A stretch of 64,000 nt of DNA from Enterobacter ludwigii (GCF_001750725.1 NZ_CP017279.1:1674001-1738000), one strand, 5' to 3'. Positions 26,628 to 35,879 are shown, counted from the stretch's first letter. Made by a program: numbers and translations. Notes: generated from the sequence alone by a model not told the origin.

Positions 26628-28037
26628 TTATTCGAGCATGCTGCTAATTAATTTCCCTAACTGAATCACAGCCTGTTCTTCCCGCTCCCCCCACGCCCAG
26701 GAGGTATTAAACCGGAAGAACGGTGTCCAGGCGTCAGAGGTCGAAAACATCTTACCGGGGGCAATACTGATGTGGTGCATTAGCGCTTTCTCACTCAGCA
26801 GTCCGGCGTCCAGCTGCGCCGGGAGTTCCAGCCATAAAAAATAGCCGCTGTCGTTGTGATGAATTTTTACGCCTGCCGGCATATGGCGTAAAAGCGACTG
26901 CCACGCCTGCTGTTTGCGTTCGGCCAGCGTGCGTCGCAGGCGGCGAAGATGGGCGTCATAGCGTTTTGTCGCCAGGTAATCCACCAGCGCCAGCTGCATG
27001 GGTGAACTGGTCGATAAGGTGCTCATCAGCTGTAGCTGCTGAATGCGTCGCGCATGTTTACCTGCCGCCACCCAGCCGATGCGAAACCCCGCCACCAGAC
27101 ATTTCGAGAAGGACGAGCAGTGCAGCGTCATATCGTCACGATCCCATGCTTTCGCTGGCAGGGGTTTCTCCCGGCCAAAATAGAGTTCGCTGTAGACATC
27201 ATCTTCGATCAGGGTGACGTTGTGCCTGGCGAGAAGCGCGACCAGGTGCGCTTTTTTTTCTGCGCTGAGCGTGAAGCCGAGGGGATTTTGACTGTTGGTC
27301 ATGAGCCAGCAGGCTTTGACCGGATACTCATTGAGCGCCTGCTCAAGCGCATTCAGATCGATCCCTTCGCGGACGTCCGTCGCCACCGACAGCGCTTTAA
27401 GTTTCAGGCGTTCCAGCGCCTGCAGTGCACCATAGAAACAGGGGTTTTCGACAATCACCCAGTCACCAGGCTCGGTAACGGCCTGCAGGCTAAGATTCAG
27501 GGCTTCGAGTGCGCCTGCGGTAATGACAATCTCATCCGGCGAGATATTCATTCCCTGCTGCGCATAGCGGCGGGCAATGGCGTGGCGAAGGTCAACGTTA
27601 CCCGGAGGCAGGTTTTCAATCACGCTCATTGCTGTGGCGGTTTTACTGACATTGGCCAGCGAACGGTTAAGTTGCTGCAGCGGGAAAAGCCGGGGGTCGG
27701 GGAAGGCCGAAGCGAAAGGAACAACCGACGGATCGCGGCTGGCCTGTAATACGTCGAAGATATAGGTGTTGATATCTACCACTTCGTCCCGCATCACCTG
27801 GGCAGGCGGCGCAGGTTGTTGTGCGGTCGGGCGCGAGGCAACGTAATAGCCCGACTGCGGCCTGGCGACGATACGCCCCTGGCTTTCCAGCATCTGATAC
27901 GCGTGGCCCACGGTCATAAAACTCATGCCGCTGCTCGCGACCTGCTCTCGCAGAGAAGGCAGCTTATCGCCCGGCAACCATACGCCAAGCTCGATCTGCG
28001 AGATAATTTGTTGCGCCAGACGCTGGTATTTTTTCAT
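26628..28037 (-). CDS. ydcR: YdcR, MocR/PdxR-type regulator
   Basis: A fusion regulator of 469 residues. The N-terminal GntR winged helix (residues about 1-70; GDKLPSLREQVASSG, FMTVGHAYQMLESQG) is joined to a fold-type I aminotransferase domain that binds PLP as effector. The PLP-lysine motif is SSFSKCLVAGFRIGW (about residue 305), preceded by NSQNPLGF and EDDVYSELYFG. It is followed by ydcS, its neighbour in E. coli, in the same direction. The ATG at 28037 has AAGGAG. A perfect 7-5-7 palindrome lies 56 bases upstream. Confidence 0.95.
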   Translation of the reverse strand: MKKYQRLAQQIISQIELGVWLPGDKLPSLREQVASSGMSFMTVGHAYQMLESQGRIVARPQSGYYVASRPTAQQPAPPAQVMRDEVVDINTYIFDVLQASRDPSVVPFASAFPDPRLFPLQQLNRSLANVSKTATAMSVIENLPPGNVDLRHAIARRYAQQGMNISPDEIVITAGALEALNLSLQAVTEPGDWVIVENPCFYGALQALERLKLKALSVATDVREGIDLNALEQALNEYPVKACWLMTNSQNPLGFTLSAEKKAHLVALLARHNVTLIEDDVYSELYFGREKPLPAKAWDRDDMTLHCSSFSKCLVAGFRIGWVAAGKHARRIQQLQLMSTLSTSSPMQLALVDYLATKRYDAHLRRLRRTLAERKQQAWQSLLRHMPAGVKIHHNDSGYFLWLELPAQLDAGLLSEKALMHHISIAPGKMFSTSDAWTPFFRFNTSWAWGEREEQAVIQLGKLISSMLE

Positions 28038-28092
28038 CAGATTCTCCTTATGACCGACAGTGTATATCAGCAGGAGAAAAAGAGAAGATTTT

Positions 28093-28111
28093 GCTAACTG
28101 TTATAGTTAGC
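28093..28111. promoter_or_regulatory. Palindrome upstream of ydcR, possible operator
   Basis: GCTAACT-GTTAT-AGTTAGC is a perfect palindrome just before ydcR and right after the ymcF stop. Part of it (AACTGTTATAG) recurs exactly at 28610-28620, and a related inverted copy (CTGTTATGG) lies near 28668 before cioA. There is no T run, so an operator is more likely than a terminator. Confidence 0.4.
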
Positions 28112-28119
28112 CAGATGCA

Positions 28120-28308
28120 TTACTTACGCAGTTCGGTGACGTTACGCTGAGCGTGGCGGGCAGCGGCCAGATGATCGAGGGTAATCATCGACGATTTGCA
28201 AAAAATGCATTTTGCACCGAACGGGTTTTTCTCAGACACATCAAAAGCTGAGGTACGGTACTGCGAACCATGGCAGCATGGGCAGCGGAAATGGATATAA
28301 GAAGTCAT
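28120..28308 (-). CDS. ymcF: Small zinc-ribbon protein, YmcF-like cold-shock protein
   Basis: A 62-residue protein with two CxxC pairs (CPCCHGSQYRTSAFDV and KCIFCKSSMIT), giving a one-zinc ribbon. It closely resembles the E. coli small cold-shock proteins YmcF/YnfQ as I recall them, though the C-terminal third differs. The ATG at 28308 has AGGAG five bases upstream; the frame is open to 28428, but the extra residues do not fit the family. Cold induction is inferred from homologues. Confidence 0.75.
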   Translation of the reverse strand: MTSYIHFRCPCCHGSQYRTSAFDVSEKNPFGAKCIFCKSSMITLDHLAAARHAQRNVTELRK

Positions 28309-28702
28309 AGGATTCTCCTGTAAACGTAAAAACGTTAATTGCTTAATGGGCCCTTCAGGCGATAGTGGTTTGAAACAAAAACTAATCGGAGTGTAGAAAA
28401 AGACCCAAGAGAGGCTGCGGAGAGGCACAACGTGATGAGAACTGCTTTATAAAACTACGTCAGATGTTTATTTGGACTCAAACCCAGAGGGCCATTAACG
28501 CATGTTGTTGATAACAAGGCAAGCTGTTTAATGCATAAAATTCATAAAAATAATTTTTTTATTCTCTCACGCAAGCTATATCAGATGTGCAAAGCGTGAT
28601 GTTTTCATGAACTGTTATAGGTAAATTTCGCTTTTCTGCGTCTGATACTGGTTATTTCGCCCCTATACCATAACAGCACACCGTTTGACATTGAGGTTGT
28701 GC
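28309..28702. other. Intergenic region between ymcF and cioA
   Basis: About 390 AT-rich bases between divergent genes, with no convincing ORF. It must hold both promoters and probably a long ymcF leader. Two copies of a CTGTTAT element (28612-28618 and, inverted, near 28668) match the palindrome before ydcR. I could not place promoters with confidence. Confidence 0.4.
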
Positions 28703-30103
28703 ATGTTTGGTTTAGATGCTTTTCATCTTGCACGGATACAGTTTGCCTTTACCGTATCCTTCCACATTATTTTCCCGGCAATCACCATCGGTCTGGCGAG
28801 TTATCTCGCTGTGCTAGAAGGCCTGTGGCTGAAAACCAAAAACCCGGTCTGGCGTTCGCTGTACCATTTCTGGTCGAAGATTTTTGCCGTTAACTTCGGT
28901 ATGGGCGTGGTCTCCGGGCTGGTCATGGCCTACCAGTTTGGGACCAACTGGAGTGGGTTTTCACAATTTGCCGGCAGTATTACCGGCCCGCTCCTGACCT
29001 ACGAAGTGCTTACTGCCTTCTTCCTCGAGGCAGGATTCCTCGGCGTTATGCTGTTCGGCTGGAATAAAGTCGGGCCGGGTCTGCATTTCTTTGCAACCTG
29101 TATGGTGGCACTGGGGACCATTATCTCAACCTTCTGGATCCTCTCATCAAACAGCTGGATGCAGACGCCACAGGGCTTTGAAATCGTCAACGGACAGGTG
29201 GTGCCGGTAGACTGGTTTGCCGTGGTGTTTAACCCCTCCTTCCCGTATCGCCTGCTGCATATGTCGATAGCGGCCTTCCTGAGTAGCGCCCTGTTTGTCG
29301 GCGCATCCGCAGCCTGGCATTTGCTGCGCGGAAACAACACCCCCGCCATCCGTGCGATGTTTTCCATGGCGCTGTGGATGACCCTGATTGTGGCTCCCCT
29401 TCAGGCGATGGTAGGTGATATGCACGGGTTGAACACCCTGAAGCACCAGCCCGCCAAAATAGCAGCCATTGAAGGCCACTGGGAGAACCCACCGGGTGAA
29501 CCCACCCCGCTGCTGCTGTTTGGCTGGCCGGATATGGAACAGGAGCGCACCCGCTTTGGGCTGGAGATCCCGGCGCTTGGCAGCCTTATTCTGACGCACA
29601 GCCTCGACAAACAGGTTCCGGCACTGAAAGAATTTCCAAAAGAAGACCGGCCAAATTCCACCATCGTCTTCTGGTCATTCCGCATTATGGCGGGCTTAGG
29701 CATGCTGATGCTGCTGCTTGGGGTGACGGCACTCTGGTTACGTTATAAAAAGCGCGTGTACGCTTCGCGTCCCTTCCTGTGGTTTGCCCTCCTGATGGGA
29801 CCCACCGGGCTGATTGCCATCCTGGCCGGATGGGTCACTACCGAAGTGGGCCGCCAGCCTTGGGTCGTCTACGGGCTTCAGCGAACGAAGGATGCGGTTT
29901 CTGCCCATGGTGACTTGCATATGAGCGCGAGTCTGCTGTCCTTCTTCGTCGTCTACACCTCCGTATTTGGCGTGGGTTACAGCTATATGGTCCGCCTGAT
30001 TAAAAAAGGACCTCAGCCTCATGAATCGTTTGCCACCGAGTCCGATGGACGTCCCGCACGCCCGCTTTCTGCCGTTACTACTGAACATAAGGAGCAACCA
30101 TAA
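28703..30103 (+). CDS. cioA: Cytochrome bd-type quinol oxidase subunit I (short-Q-loop, CioA-like)
   Basis: The catalytic subunit of a bd-type terminal oxidase in the inner membrane, oxidising quinol and reducing oxygen to water. At 466 residues it is some 55 shorter than E. coli CydA, because the periplasmic Q-loop is short (around LGLEIPALGSL), as in the cyanide-insensitive CioA branch. Haem ligand regions are present: the N-terminal His (SFHIIFPAITIG), a middle His (LLHMSIAAF), and the Met/His region GDLHMSAS. Nine hydrophobic segments. The ATG at 28703 has GAGGT upstream. The stop overlaps cioB by one base (TAATG). Cyanide insensitivity is inferred from the branch. Confidence 0.92.
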   Translation: MFGLDAFHLARIQFAFTVSFHIIFPAITIGLASYLAVLEGLWLKTKNPVWRSLYHFWSKIFAVNFGMGVVSGLVMAYQFGTNWSGFSQFAGSITGPLLTYEVLTAFFLEAGFLGVMLFGWNKVGPGLHFFATCMVALGTIISTFWILSSNSWMQTPQGFEIVNGQVVPVDWFAVVFNPSFPYRLLHMSIAAFLSSALFVGASAAWHLLRGNNTPAIRAMFSMALWMTLIVAPLQAMVGDMHGLNTLKHQPAKIAAIEGHWENPPGEPTPLLLFGWPDMEQERTRFGLEIPALGSLILTHSLDKQVPALKEFPKEDRPNSTIVFWSFRIMAGLGMLMLLLGVTALWLRYKKRVYASRPFLWFALLMGPTGLIAILAGWVTTEVGRQPWVVYGLQRTKDAVSAHGDLHMSASLLSFFVVYTSVFGVGYSYMVRLIKKGPQPHESFATESDGRPARPLSAVTTEHKEQP

Positions 30104-31113
30104 TGGGTATCGATCTTTCCATTATCTGGTTTGTTATCATCGTCTTTGCCACGCTGATGTATATCGTGATGGATGGTTTTGATCTGGGGATAGGTATCCT
30201 GTTCCCGGCTACGCCTGATGCCGACGATCGCGATGTGATGGTGAACAGCGTTGCGCCGGTCTGGGACGGCAATGAAACCTGGCTGGTGCTCGGCGGTGCG
30301 GCGCTGTTTGGCGCGTTTCCGCTGGCCTATGCGGTCATTATTGATGCCCTCACTATTCCGCTGACGTTAATGCTGATCGGACTTATTTTCCGGGGCGTGG
30401 CATTTGAGTTTCGTTTTAAAGCCACGCCGGCACACCGCCCTTTCTGGGACAAAGCGTTTATCGGCGGTTCGATCCTGGCGACCTTTACCCAGGGCATGAC
30501 GGTGGGCGCGGTGATTAACGGCTTTAGCGTCACCGGGCGTGCCTACAGTGGCGGACCGTTCGACTGGCTGACCGTTTTTAACCTGTTCTGCGGCGCAGGT
30601 CTGGTGGTGGCCTACGCGCTGTTAGGCTCGACATGGCTGGTGATGAAAAGCGAAAACGCGCTGCAACAGCGAATGCGACGGGTATCCAGAACGCTCCTGA
30701 TCCTGCTTCTGGTATTCATTGCAGCAATCAGCCTCTGGACGCCACTGGCGCAGCCGGCCATCGCCGCGCGCTGGTTTACCCTGCCGAATCTCTTCTTCCT
30801 GCTGCCCGTGCCGGTGCTGGTGGTGATCCTGAGCCTATGTCAGTGGCGTTGCCTGAATAACCCAGAGAGCCATCATCTGCCGTTTATCCTGACGTTAGGG
30901 CTGATTTTTCTCGGCTTTAGCGGACTTGGGATCAGCATCTGGCCGCACATTATTCCCCCGTCAATCACGCTCTGGCAGGCGGCGGCTCCGACACAAAGCC
31001 AGGGCTTTATGCTGGTGGGCGCGTTGTTGATCATTCCCGTGATTCTGGTCTACACCTTCTGGAGTTACTACGTGTTTCGCGGAAAAGTACAGCATGGAGA
31101 GGGTTATCACTGA
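30103..31113 (+). CDS. cioB: Cytochrome bd-type quinol oxidase subunit II (CioB-like)
   Basis: The second subunit of the bd oxidase, 336 residues with eight to nine hydrophobic segments. It carries the family N-terminus (MYIVMDGFDLGIGILFP) and VWDGNETWLVLGG. It starts within the cioA stop codon (TAATG) and its own stop overlaps the small DUF2474 gene (TGATG), so the three are one tightly coupled operon. Confidence 0.94.
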   Translation: MGIDLSIIWFVIIVFATLMYIVMDGFDLGIGILFPATPDADDRDVMVNSVAPVWDGNETWLVLGGAALFGAFPLAYAVIIDALTIPLTLMLIGLIFRGVAFEFRFKATPAHRPFWDKAFIGGSILATFTQGMTVGAVINGFSVTGRAYSGGPFDWLTVFNLFCGAGLVVAYALLGSTWLVMKSENALQQRMRRVSRTLLILLLVFIAAISLWTPLAQPAIAARWFTLPNLFFLLPVPVLVVILSLCQWRCLNNPESHHLPFILTLGLIFLGFSGLGISIWPHIIPPSITLWQAAAPTQSQGFMLVGALLIIPVILVYTFWSYYVFRGKVQHGEGYH

Positions 31114-31241
31114 TGCAACAACCTTTCTGGAAAAGAGTAATGTGGCTGGCCATTATCTGGGGCGGCAGCGTACTGGCACTGGCGGCGGTCAGTATGCTCT
31201 TTCGCATGTTAATGACGGCCGCAGGGTTTAAATCGCACTGA
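31113..31241 (+). CDS. Small bd-oxidase accessory protein (DUF2474)
   Basis: A 42-residue single-span membrane protein (FWKRVMWLAIIWGGSVLALA, ending FKSH). It fits the DUF2474 family, small proteins encoded after cioAB-type operons and comparable in place to CydX of E. coli CydABX. It begins inside the cioB stop (TGATG), which supports translation and coexpression. A role in oxidase assembly or stability is inferred by analogy. Confidence 0.82.
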   Translation: MQQPFWKRVMWLAIIWGGSVLALAAVSMLFRMLMTAAGFKSH

Positions 31242-31250
31242 TCGTATTGC

Positions 31251-31270
31251 GGGCAACGACAACGTTGCCC
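31251..31270. repeat. Inverted repeat after the bd oxidase operon
   Basis: GGGCAACG (31251-31258) and CGTTGCCC (31263-31270) form a perfect stem around ACAA, ten bases after the DUF2474 stop. No T run follows, so it may end transcription weakly or stabilise the 3' end. Confidence 0.5.
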
Positions 31271-31367
31271 GGTACCCGCCCGCACTTTCAGATAAACCCC
31301 ATTAACGCACGGCAGAGTATCGTTACACTGAAAAAAGATTCACAGTATCTATCGTCTGAGAAGAAAA

Positions 31368-31805
31368 ATGAAAAAGCTCATTGCGTTAAGTGTTATCAGT
31401 CTTGTCCTCACCGGGTGCGTTAATCCTGGTAAAGCCTCCGTTCAGCCGGACCAACTTAAGAGCCACCGTTTTGTACTGGAGAATGTGGACGGGAAAGCCG
31501 TTAAGGCCACGACAACGCAACCAGAGATCAGCTTCAAAGCCCTGTCTGATATCAGTCTGGTTAATAACATTAGCGTTTCCGGCGTGATGTGTAACACGTT
31601 TAACGGACAGGGGAAATTGTCCGAAGGTGAGCTCAAGGTCAAAACGCTCGCCATGACGCGCAAGCTCTGTACCGAACCACAGTTAAACGAACTGGATCAG
31701 GCCATTGGCGACATGTTGCGCAAAGGGGCGCAGGTCGACCTGACTGAAGACCAGTTAACGCTGGCGACAGCCGATAAAACGCTGATGTTTAAGCGTGCGG
31801 AGTAA
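31368..31805 (+). CDS. hslJ: Heat-shock lipoprotein HslJ
   Basis: A 145-residue lipoprotein with a lipobox (LVLTGC, Cys17) and the META/HslJ domain (HRFVLENVDGKAV, CNTFNGQGKLSEGEL, LAMTRKLC, NELDQAI, LTLATADKTL). E. coli HslJ is heat-inducible and linked to novobiocin resistance. It has a six-residue insertion relative to the E. coli protein around SDISLVNNISV. Order hslJ-ydbJ-ydbK is as in E. coli; ldhA, the usual neighbour, is not on the other side. Confidence 0.93.
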   Translation: MKKLIALSVISLVLTGCVNPGKASVQPDQLKSHRFVLENVDGKAVKATTTQPEISFKALSDISLVNNISVSGVMCNTFNGQGKLSEGELKVKTLAMTRKLCTEPQLNELDQAIGDMLRKGAQVDLTEDQLTLATADKTLMFKRAE

Positions 31806-32072
31806 TCAGTAGTTTCCGCAGGATCCTACGGCAAGCGACTGTTCACTGCAGCGTTTGCCGTTTGGCAATGCGCACACCCCGATAGCTGAGCCGTCAAGCT
31901 GGCGGGCAACAGACATCGAGCCGCCAATCATCGCGCAGTTGGCTTGTCCGGAGCTGGACATCGCCGCTTTCATTCCCGGCGTTACGTGTGCCGCCGTTGC
32001 CTGCTGAACAGGTTCACTGCTGCATGCCGATAATAATAACGCGGCACACCCGACCCAAAATGCTGAACGCAT
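31806..32072 (-). CDS. ydbJ: YdbJ, DUF333 lipoprotein
   Basis: An 88-residue lipoprotein: lipobox LLLSAC (Cys17), then a DUF333 hemolysin-like domain (NCAMIGGSMSVARQLDGSAIGVC, PNGKRCSEQ). It matches E. coli YdbJ almost throughout. Function unknown. It converges directly with hslJ, the two stops being adjacent. Confidence 0.93.
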   Translation of the reverse strand: MRSAFWVGCAALLLSACSSEPVQQATAAHVTPGMKAAMSSSGQANCAMIGGSMSVARQLDGSAIGVCALPNGKRCSEQSLAVGSCGNY

Positions 32073-32289
32073 GCTCTCTCTCCCCCATTAATAATGCGAA
32101 ACCTATGCATAATAGGCATCACATGCCGTGTCGTCGAGAGCGAAAGTGCGTATTTATGCGCTCCTGAAACAATTTCTCGCAATTTTTTCACCAAAAGATT
32201 GATCTACTCATTGATGTCGAGAATACCGAGGACACAAAAGCGAAAATCGTAAAATCCGACCTTTGCTAAACTAAGGGAATAATATTCAA

Positions 32290-32321
32290 AGCCCGTTGAG
32301 TTTTTTCGGGCTCCTTTTTTT
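32290..32321 (+). terminator. Intrinsic terminator in the ydbK leader
   Basis: AGCCCG (32290-32295) and CGGGCT (32307-32312) form a stem, followed by CC and seven T residues, only 24 bases before the ydbK ATG. The upstream gene ydbJ is on the other strand, so the only plus-strand transcript it could stop is the ydbK leader itself or a short RNA. Confidence 0.65.
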
Positions 32322-32344
32322 GCGCAATGTAAGGGTGTTGTCCT

Positions 32345-35300
32345 ATGCAAACTATTGACGGTAATGGTGCAGTCGCGTCCGTCGCGTTTCGCACCAGTGA
32401 AGTTATCGCCATCTACCCAATTACGCCAAGTTCTACGATGGCCGAGCAGGCCGATGCCTGGGCGGGCAACGGACTGAAAAACGTCTGGGGCGACGTCCCA
32501 CGAGTCGTGGAAATGCAGTCTGAGGCTGGCGCTATCGCGACCGTACACGGGGCGCTGCAGACCGGTGCTCTGTCGACGTCATTCACCTCGTCGCAGGGAT
32601 TATTGTTGATGATCCCGACGCTCTATAAACTGGCAGGACAACTTACCCCGTTTGTGCTTCACGTTGCCGCACGAACCGTTGCGACACACGCCCTCTCCAT
32701 CTTTGGCGATCACTCAGACGTGATGGCCGTCCGCCAGACCGGTTGCGCCATGCTGTGCGCCAGCAGCGTTCAGGAAGCACAGGACTTCGCGTTAATTTCG
32801 CATATGGCGACGCTGAAGAGTCGCGTGCCCTTTATTCATTTCTTTGATGGTTTTCGTACCTCTCACGAAATCAATAAAATCGTTCCGCTGGCTGACGACA
32901 CCCTCCTCAATCTTCTGCCGCAGGCGGAAATCGACGCGCATCGCGCCCGTGCGCTGAACCCGGAACACCCGGTGATCCGCGGGACATCGGCCAACCCGGA
33001 TACCTATTTCCAGTCCCGGGAAGCAACGAACCCGTGGTACAACGCCGTTTATGATCACGTTGAGCAGGCGATGGATGATTTTGCCGCGGCCACCGGACGT
33101 CAATACAAACCGTTTGAATACTACGGTCATCCGCAGGCGGAACGGGTCATTGTGCTCATGGGGTCAGCCATTGGCACCTGTGAAGAGGTGGTGGATGAAC
33201 TGCTGACCCGTGGTGAAAAAATCGGCGTGCTCAAAGTGCGGCTCTACCGACCGTTTTCCGCGCGACATTTGCTCTCCGCCCTGCCGGAAAGCGCGCGCAC
33301 CGTGGCGGTGCTCGATCGCACTAAAGAGCCTGGCGCCCACGCAGAACCTCTGTATCTGGACGTCATGTCCGCGCTGGCTGAAGCGTTTAATTGCGGTGAG
33401 CGCGAAACACTGCCGCGCGTGATCGGGGGTCGCTATGGGTTGTCCTCCAAAGAGTTTGGCCCGGACTGTGTGCTGGCGGTGTTTAATGAGCTGAGCGAGG
33501 CTAAACCAAAACCGCGCTTTACCGTCGGTATTTATGATGACGTGACCAACCTCTCTCTGCCCCTGCCGGAAAACACGCTGCCTTCCACCGCAAAACTTGA
33601 GGCACTGTTTTATGGACTGGGCAGCGACGGTAGCGTCTCCGCGACCAAGAACAACATTAAGATCATCGGGAACTCCACGTCGTGGTATGCCCAGGGGTAT
33701 TTTGTCTACGACTCTAAAAAAGCAGGCGGGCTGACCGTTTCCCACCTGCGTGTCAGCGAGCACCCTATCCGCTCGGCGTACCTTATCTCGCAGGCTGATT
33801 TTGTGGGCTGTCACCAGCTGCAGTTCATCGATAAGTACCAGATGGCAGAGCGCCTGAAACCGGGCGGTATTTTCCTGCTCAATACGCCGTACAGCGTGGA
33901 TGAAGTCTGGTCGCGACTGCCGCAGGAAGTGCAGGCGGTGCTGAACCAGAAAAAAGCCCGCTTCTACGTCATTAACGCTGCAAAAATTGCCCGCGAGTGT
34001 GGCCTTTCCGCGCGAATTAACACCGTGATGCAAATGGCCTTCTTCCACCTGACGCAGATCCTGCCGGGAGACAGCGCGCTAATGGAACTGCAGGGGGCGA
34101 TTGCCAAAAGCTACAGCAGTAAAGGTCAGGAGCTGGTCGAGCGTAACTGGCAGGCGCTGGCGCTGGCACGCGAGTCTTTATTTGAAGTACCGCTGCAAGC
34201 GGTTGATGCGTCCAGCCCGAACCGTCCACCGGTGGTTTCTGACGCGGCACCGGATTTCGTGAAAACCGTGACGGCAGCCATGCTGGCCGGGCTGGGTGAT
34301 GCCCTTCCCGTCTCCGCACTGCCACCCGATGGCACCTGGCCGATGGGCACCACGCGCTGGGAAAAACGCAACATCGCCGAAGAAATCCCCATCTGGAAAG
34401 AGGAGCTGTGTACCCAGTGTAACCACTGCGTGGCAGCCTGCCCGCACTCGGCCATTCGTGCCAAAGTTGTCTCCCCGGAAGCGATGGAAGACGCCCCGGC
34501 CAGCCTGCATTCACTTGATGTGAAATCCCGTGATATGCGCGGACAGAAGTATGTTCTGCAGGTCGCTCCGGAAGATTGCACCGGATGTAATCTGTGCGTT
34601 GAGGTCTGTCCGGCGAAAGATCGTCAGGATCCGGACATCAAAGCCATCAATATGATGTCGCGCCTCGAGCATGTCGAAGAAGAGAAGGTAAATTATGACT
34701 TCTTCCTGAACCTGCCGGAGATCGACCGCAGCACGCTGGAGCGTATTGATATTCGTACCTCGCAGCTCATTACTCCGCTGTTCGAGTATTCAGGCGCCTG
34801 CTCCGGCTGCGGTGAAACGCCGTATATCAAGCTGCTCACACAACTGTACGGCGACAGAATGTTGATCGCTAACGCCACGGGCTGTTCATCAATCTATGGC
34901 GGTAATCTGCCTTCCACGCCGTACACCACCGACGCCCATGGCCGCGGTCCGGCATGGGCGAACTCGTTGTTTGAGGATAACGCCGAGTTTGGTCTGGGCT
35001 TCCGTCTGACCGTTGACCAGCACCGCGCACGCGTGATGCGGTTACTGGAACAGTTTGCTGGCCACATCCCGGCGGAGCTGAATGAGGCGTTGCACGCCGA
35101 TGCAACGCCAGAACGTCGTCGTGAGCAGGTTGCGGAACTGCGCAACGCTCTGCAGGACGTGGAAGGTGCCGGGCAGCTGTTGACCGACGCTGACGCGCTG
35201 GTGGAAAAATCAATCTGGCTGATCGGCGGTGACGGCTGGGCGTATGACATCGGCTTTGGCGGGCTGGATCACGTGTTAAGCCTTACCGAAAACGTCAACA

Positions 35301-35869
35301 TTCTGGTTCTGGATACGCAGTGCTATTCCAACACCGGTGGCCAGGCGTCAAAAGCTACCCCGCTTGGCGCAGTAACTAAGTTTGGTGAACACGGCAAGCG
35401 CAAGGCGCGTAAAGATCTCGGCGTCAGCATGATGATGTACGGCCATGTGTATGTCGCGCAAATCTCGCTGGGCGCGCAGCTGAACCAGACGGTGAAAGCC
35501 ATTCAGGAAGCGGAAGCCAACCCGGGTCCGTCGCTGATCATTGCCTACAGCCCGTGTGAAGAGCATGGCTACGACCTGGCACTCAGCCACGATCAGATGC
35601 GCCAGCTGACCGCAACCGGTTTCTGGCCGCTCTACCGGTTCGACCCGCGCCGCGCCGATGAAGGTAAATTGCCTCTGGCGCTGGATTCACGTCCGCCTTC
35701 CGATGCGCTGGCCGAAACGTTAATGCAGGAACAACGTTTCCGCCGCCTCAACGCGCAACAACCAGAGGTGGCCGAGCAGTTGTGGAAAGATGCCGCCGCC
35801 GATCTGCAAAAACGGTATGATTTCCTGGCGCAAATGGCCGGAAAAGCGGAAAAACCCACCCGCGACTGA
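32345..35869 (+). CDS. ydbK: Pyruvate:flavodoxin/ferredoxin oxidoreductase YdbK
   Basis: A 1174-residue cytosolic enzyme (NifJ type) that converts pyruvate and CoA to acetyl-CoA and CO2, passing electrons to flavodoxin or ferredoxin. The fused domains occur in order. The N-terminal pyruvate/TPP region (AIYPITPSSTMAEQ) is followed by the gamma domain (NNIKIIGNSTSWYAQGYFVY) and a two-cluster ferredoxin domain (CTQCNHCVAACP near 688; CTGCNLCVEVCP near 745). The third-cluster motif CSGCGE is near 818 and the TPP/Mg site GGDGWAYDIGFGG near 961. In E. coli ydbK is induced by oxidative stress through SoxS. An unusual terminator-like hairpin lies in its leader. Confidence 0.96.
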   Translation: MQTIDGNGAVASVAFRTSEVIAIYPITPSSTMAEQADAWAGNGLKNVWGDVPRVVEMQSEAGAIATVHGALQTGALSTSFTSSQGLLLMIPTLYKLAGQLTPFVLHVAARTVATHALSIFGDHSDVMAVRQTGCAMLCASSVQEAQDFALISHMATLKSRVPFIHFFDGFRTSHEINKIVPLADDTLLNLLPQAEIDAHRARALNPEHPVIRGTSANPDTYFQSREATNPWYNAVYDHVEQAMDDFAAATGRQYKPFEYYGHPQAERVIVLMGSAIGTCEEVVDELLTRGEKIGVLKVRLYRPFSARHLLSALPESARTVAVLDRTKEPGAHAEPLYLDVMSALAEAFNCGERETLPRVIGGRYGLSSKEFGPDCVLAVFNELSEAKPKPRFTVGIYDDVTNLSLPLPENTLPSTAKLEALFYGLGSDGSVSATKNNIKIIGNSTSWYAQGYFVYDSKKAGGLTVSHLRVSEHPIRSAYLISQADFVGCHQLQFIDKYQMAERLKPGGIFLLNTPYSVDEVWSRLPQEVQAVLNQKKARFYVINAAKIARECGLSARINTVMQMAFFHLTQILPGDSALMELQGAIAKSYSSKGQELVERNWQALALARESLFEVPLQAVDASSPNRPPVVSDAAPDFVKTVTAAMLAGLGDALPVSALPPDGTWPMGTTRWEKRNIAEEIPIWKEELCTQCNHCVAACPHSAIRAKVVSPEAMEDAPASLHSLDVKSRDMRGQKYVLQVAPEDCTGCNLCVEVCPAKDRQDPDIKAINMMSRLEHVEEEKVNYDFFLNLPEIDRSTLERIDIRTSQLITPLFEYSGACSGCGETPYIKLLTQLYGDRMLIANATGCSSIYGGNLPSTPYTTDAHGRGPAWANSLFEDNAEFGLGFRLTVDQHRARVMRLLEQFAGHIPAELNEALHADATPERRREQVAELRNALQDVEGAGQLLTDADALVEKSIWLIGGDGWAYDIGFGGLDHVLSLTENVNILVLDTQCYSNTGGQASKATPLGAVTKFGEHGKRKARKDLGVSMMMYGHVYVAQISLGAQLNQTVKAIQEAEANPGPSLIIAYSPCEEHGYDLALSHDQMRQLTATGFWPLYRFDPRRADEGKLPLALDSRPPSDALAETLMQEQRFRRLNAQQPEVAEQLWKDAAADLQKRYDFLAQMAGKAEKPTRD

Positions 35870-35879
35870 CTCTCCCTCT

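Noticed and set aside
32214..32252. 12-residue basic leader peptide before the ydbK leader terminator
   Set aside because: No ribosome binding site and no run of a single amino acid that would suit classical attenuation.
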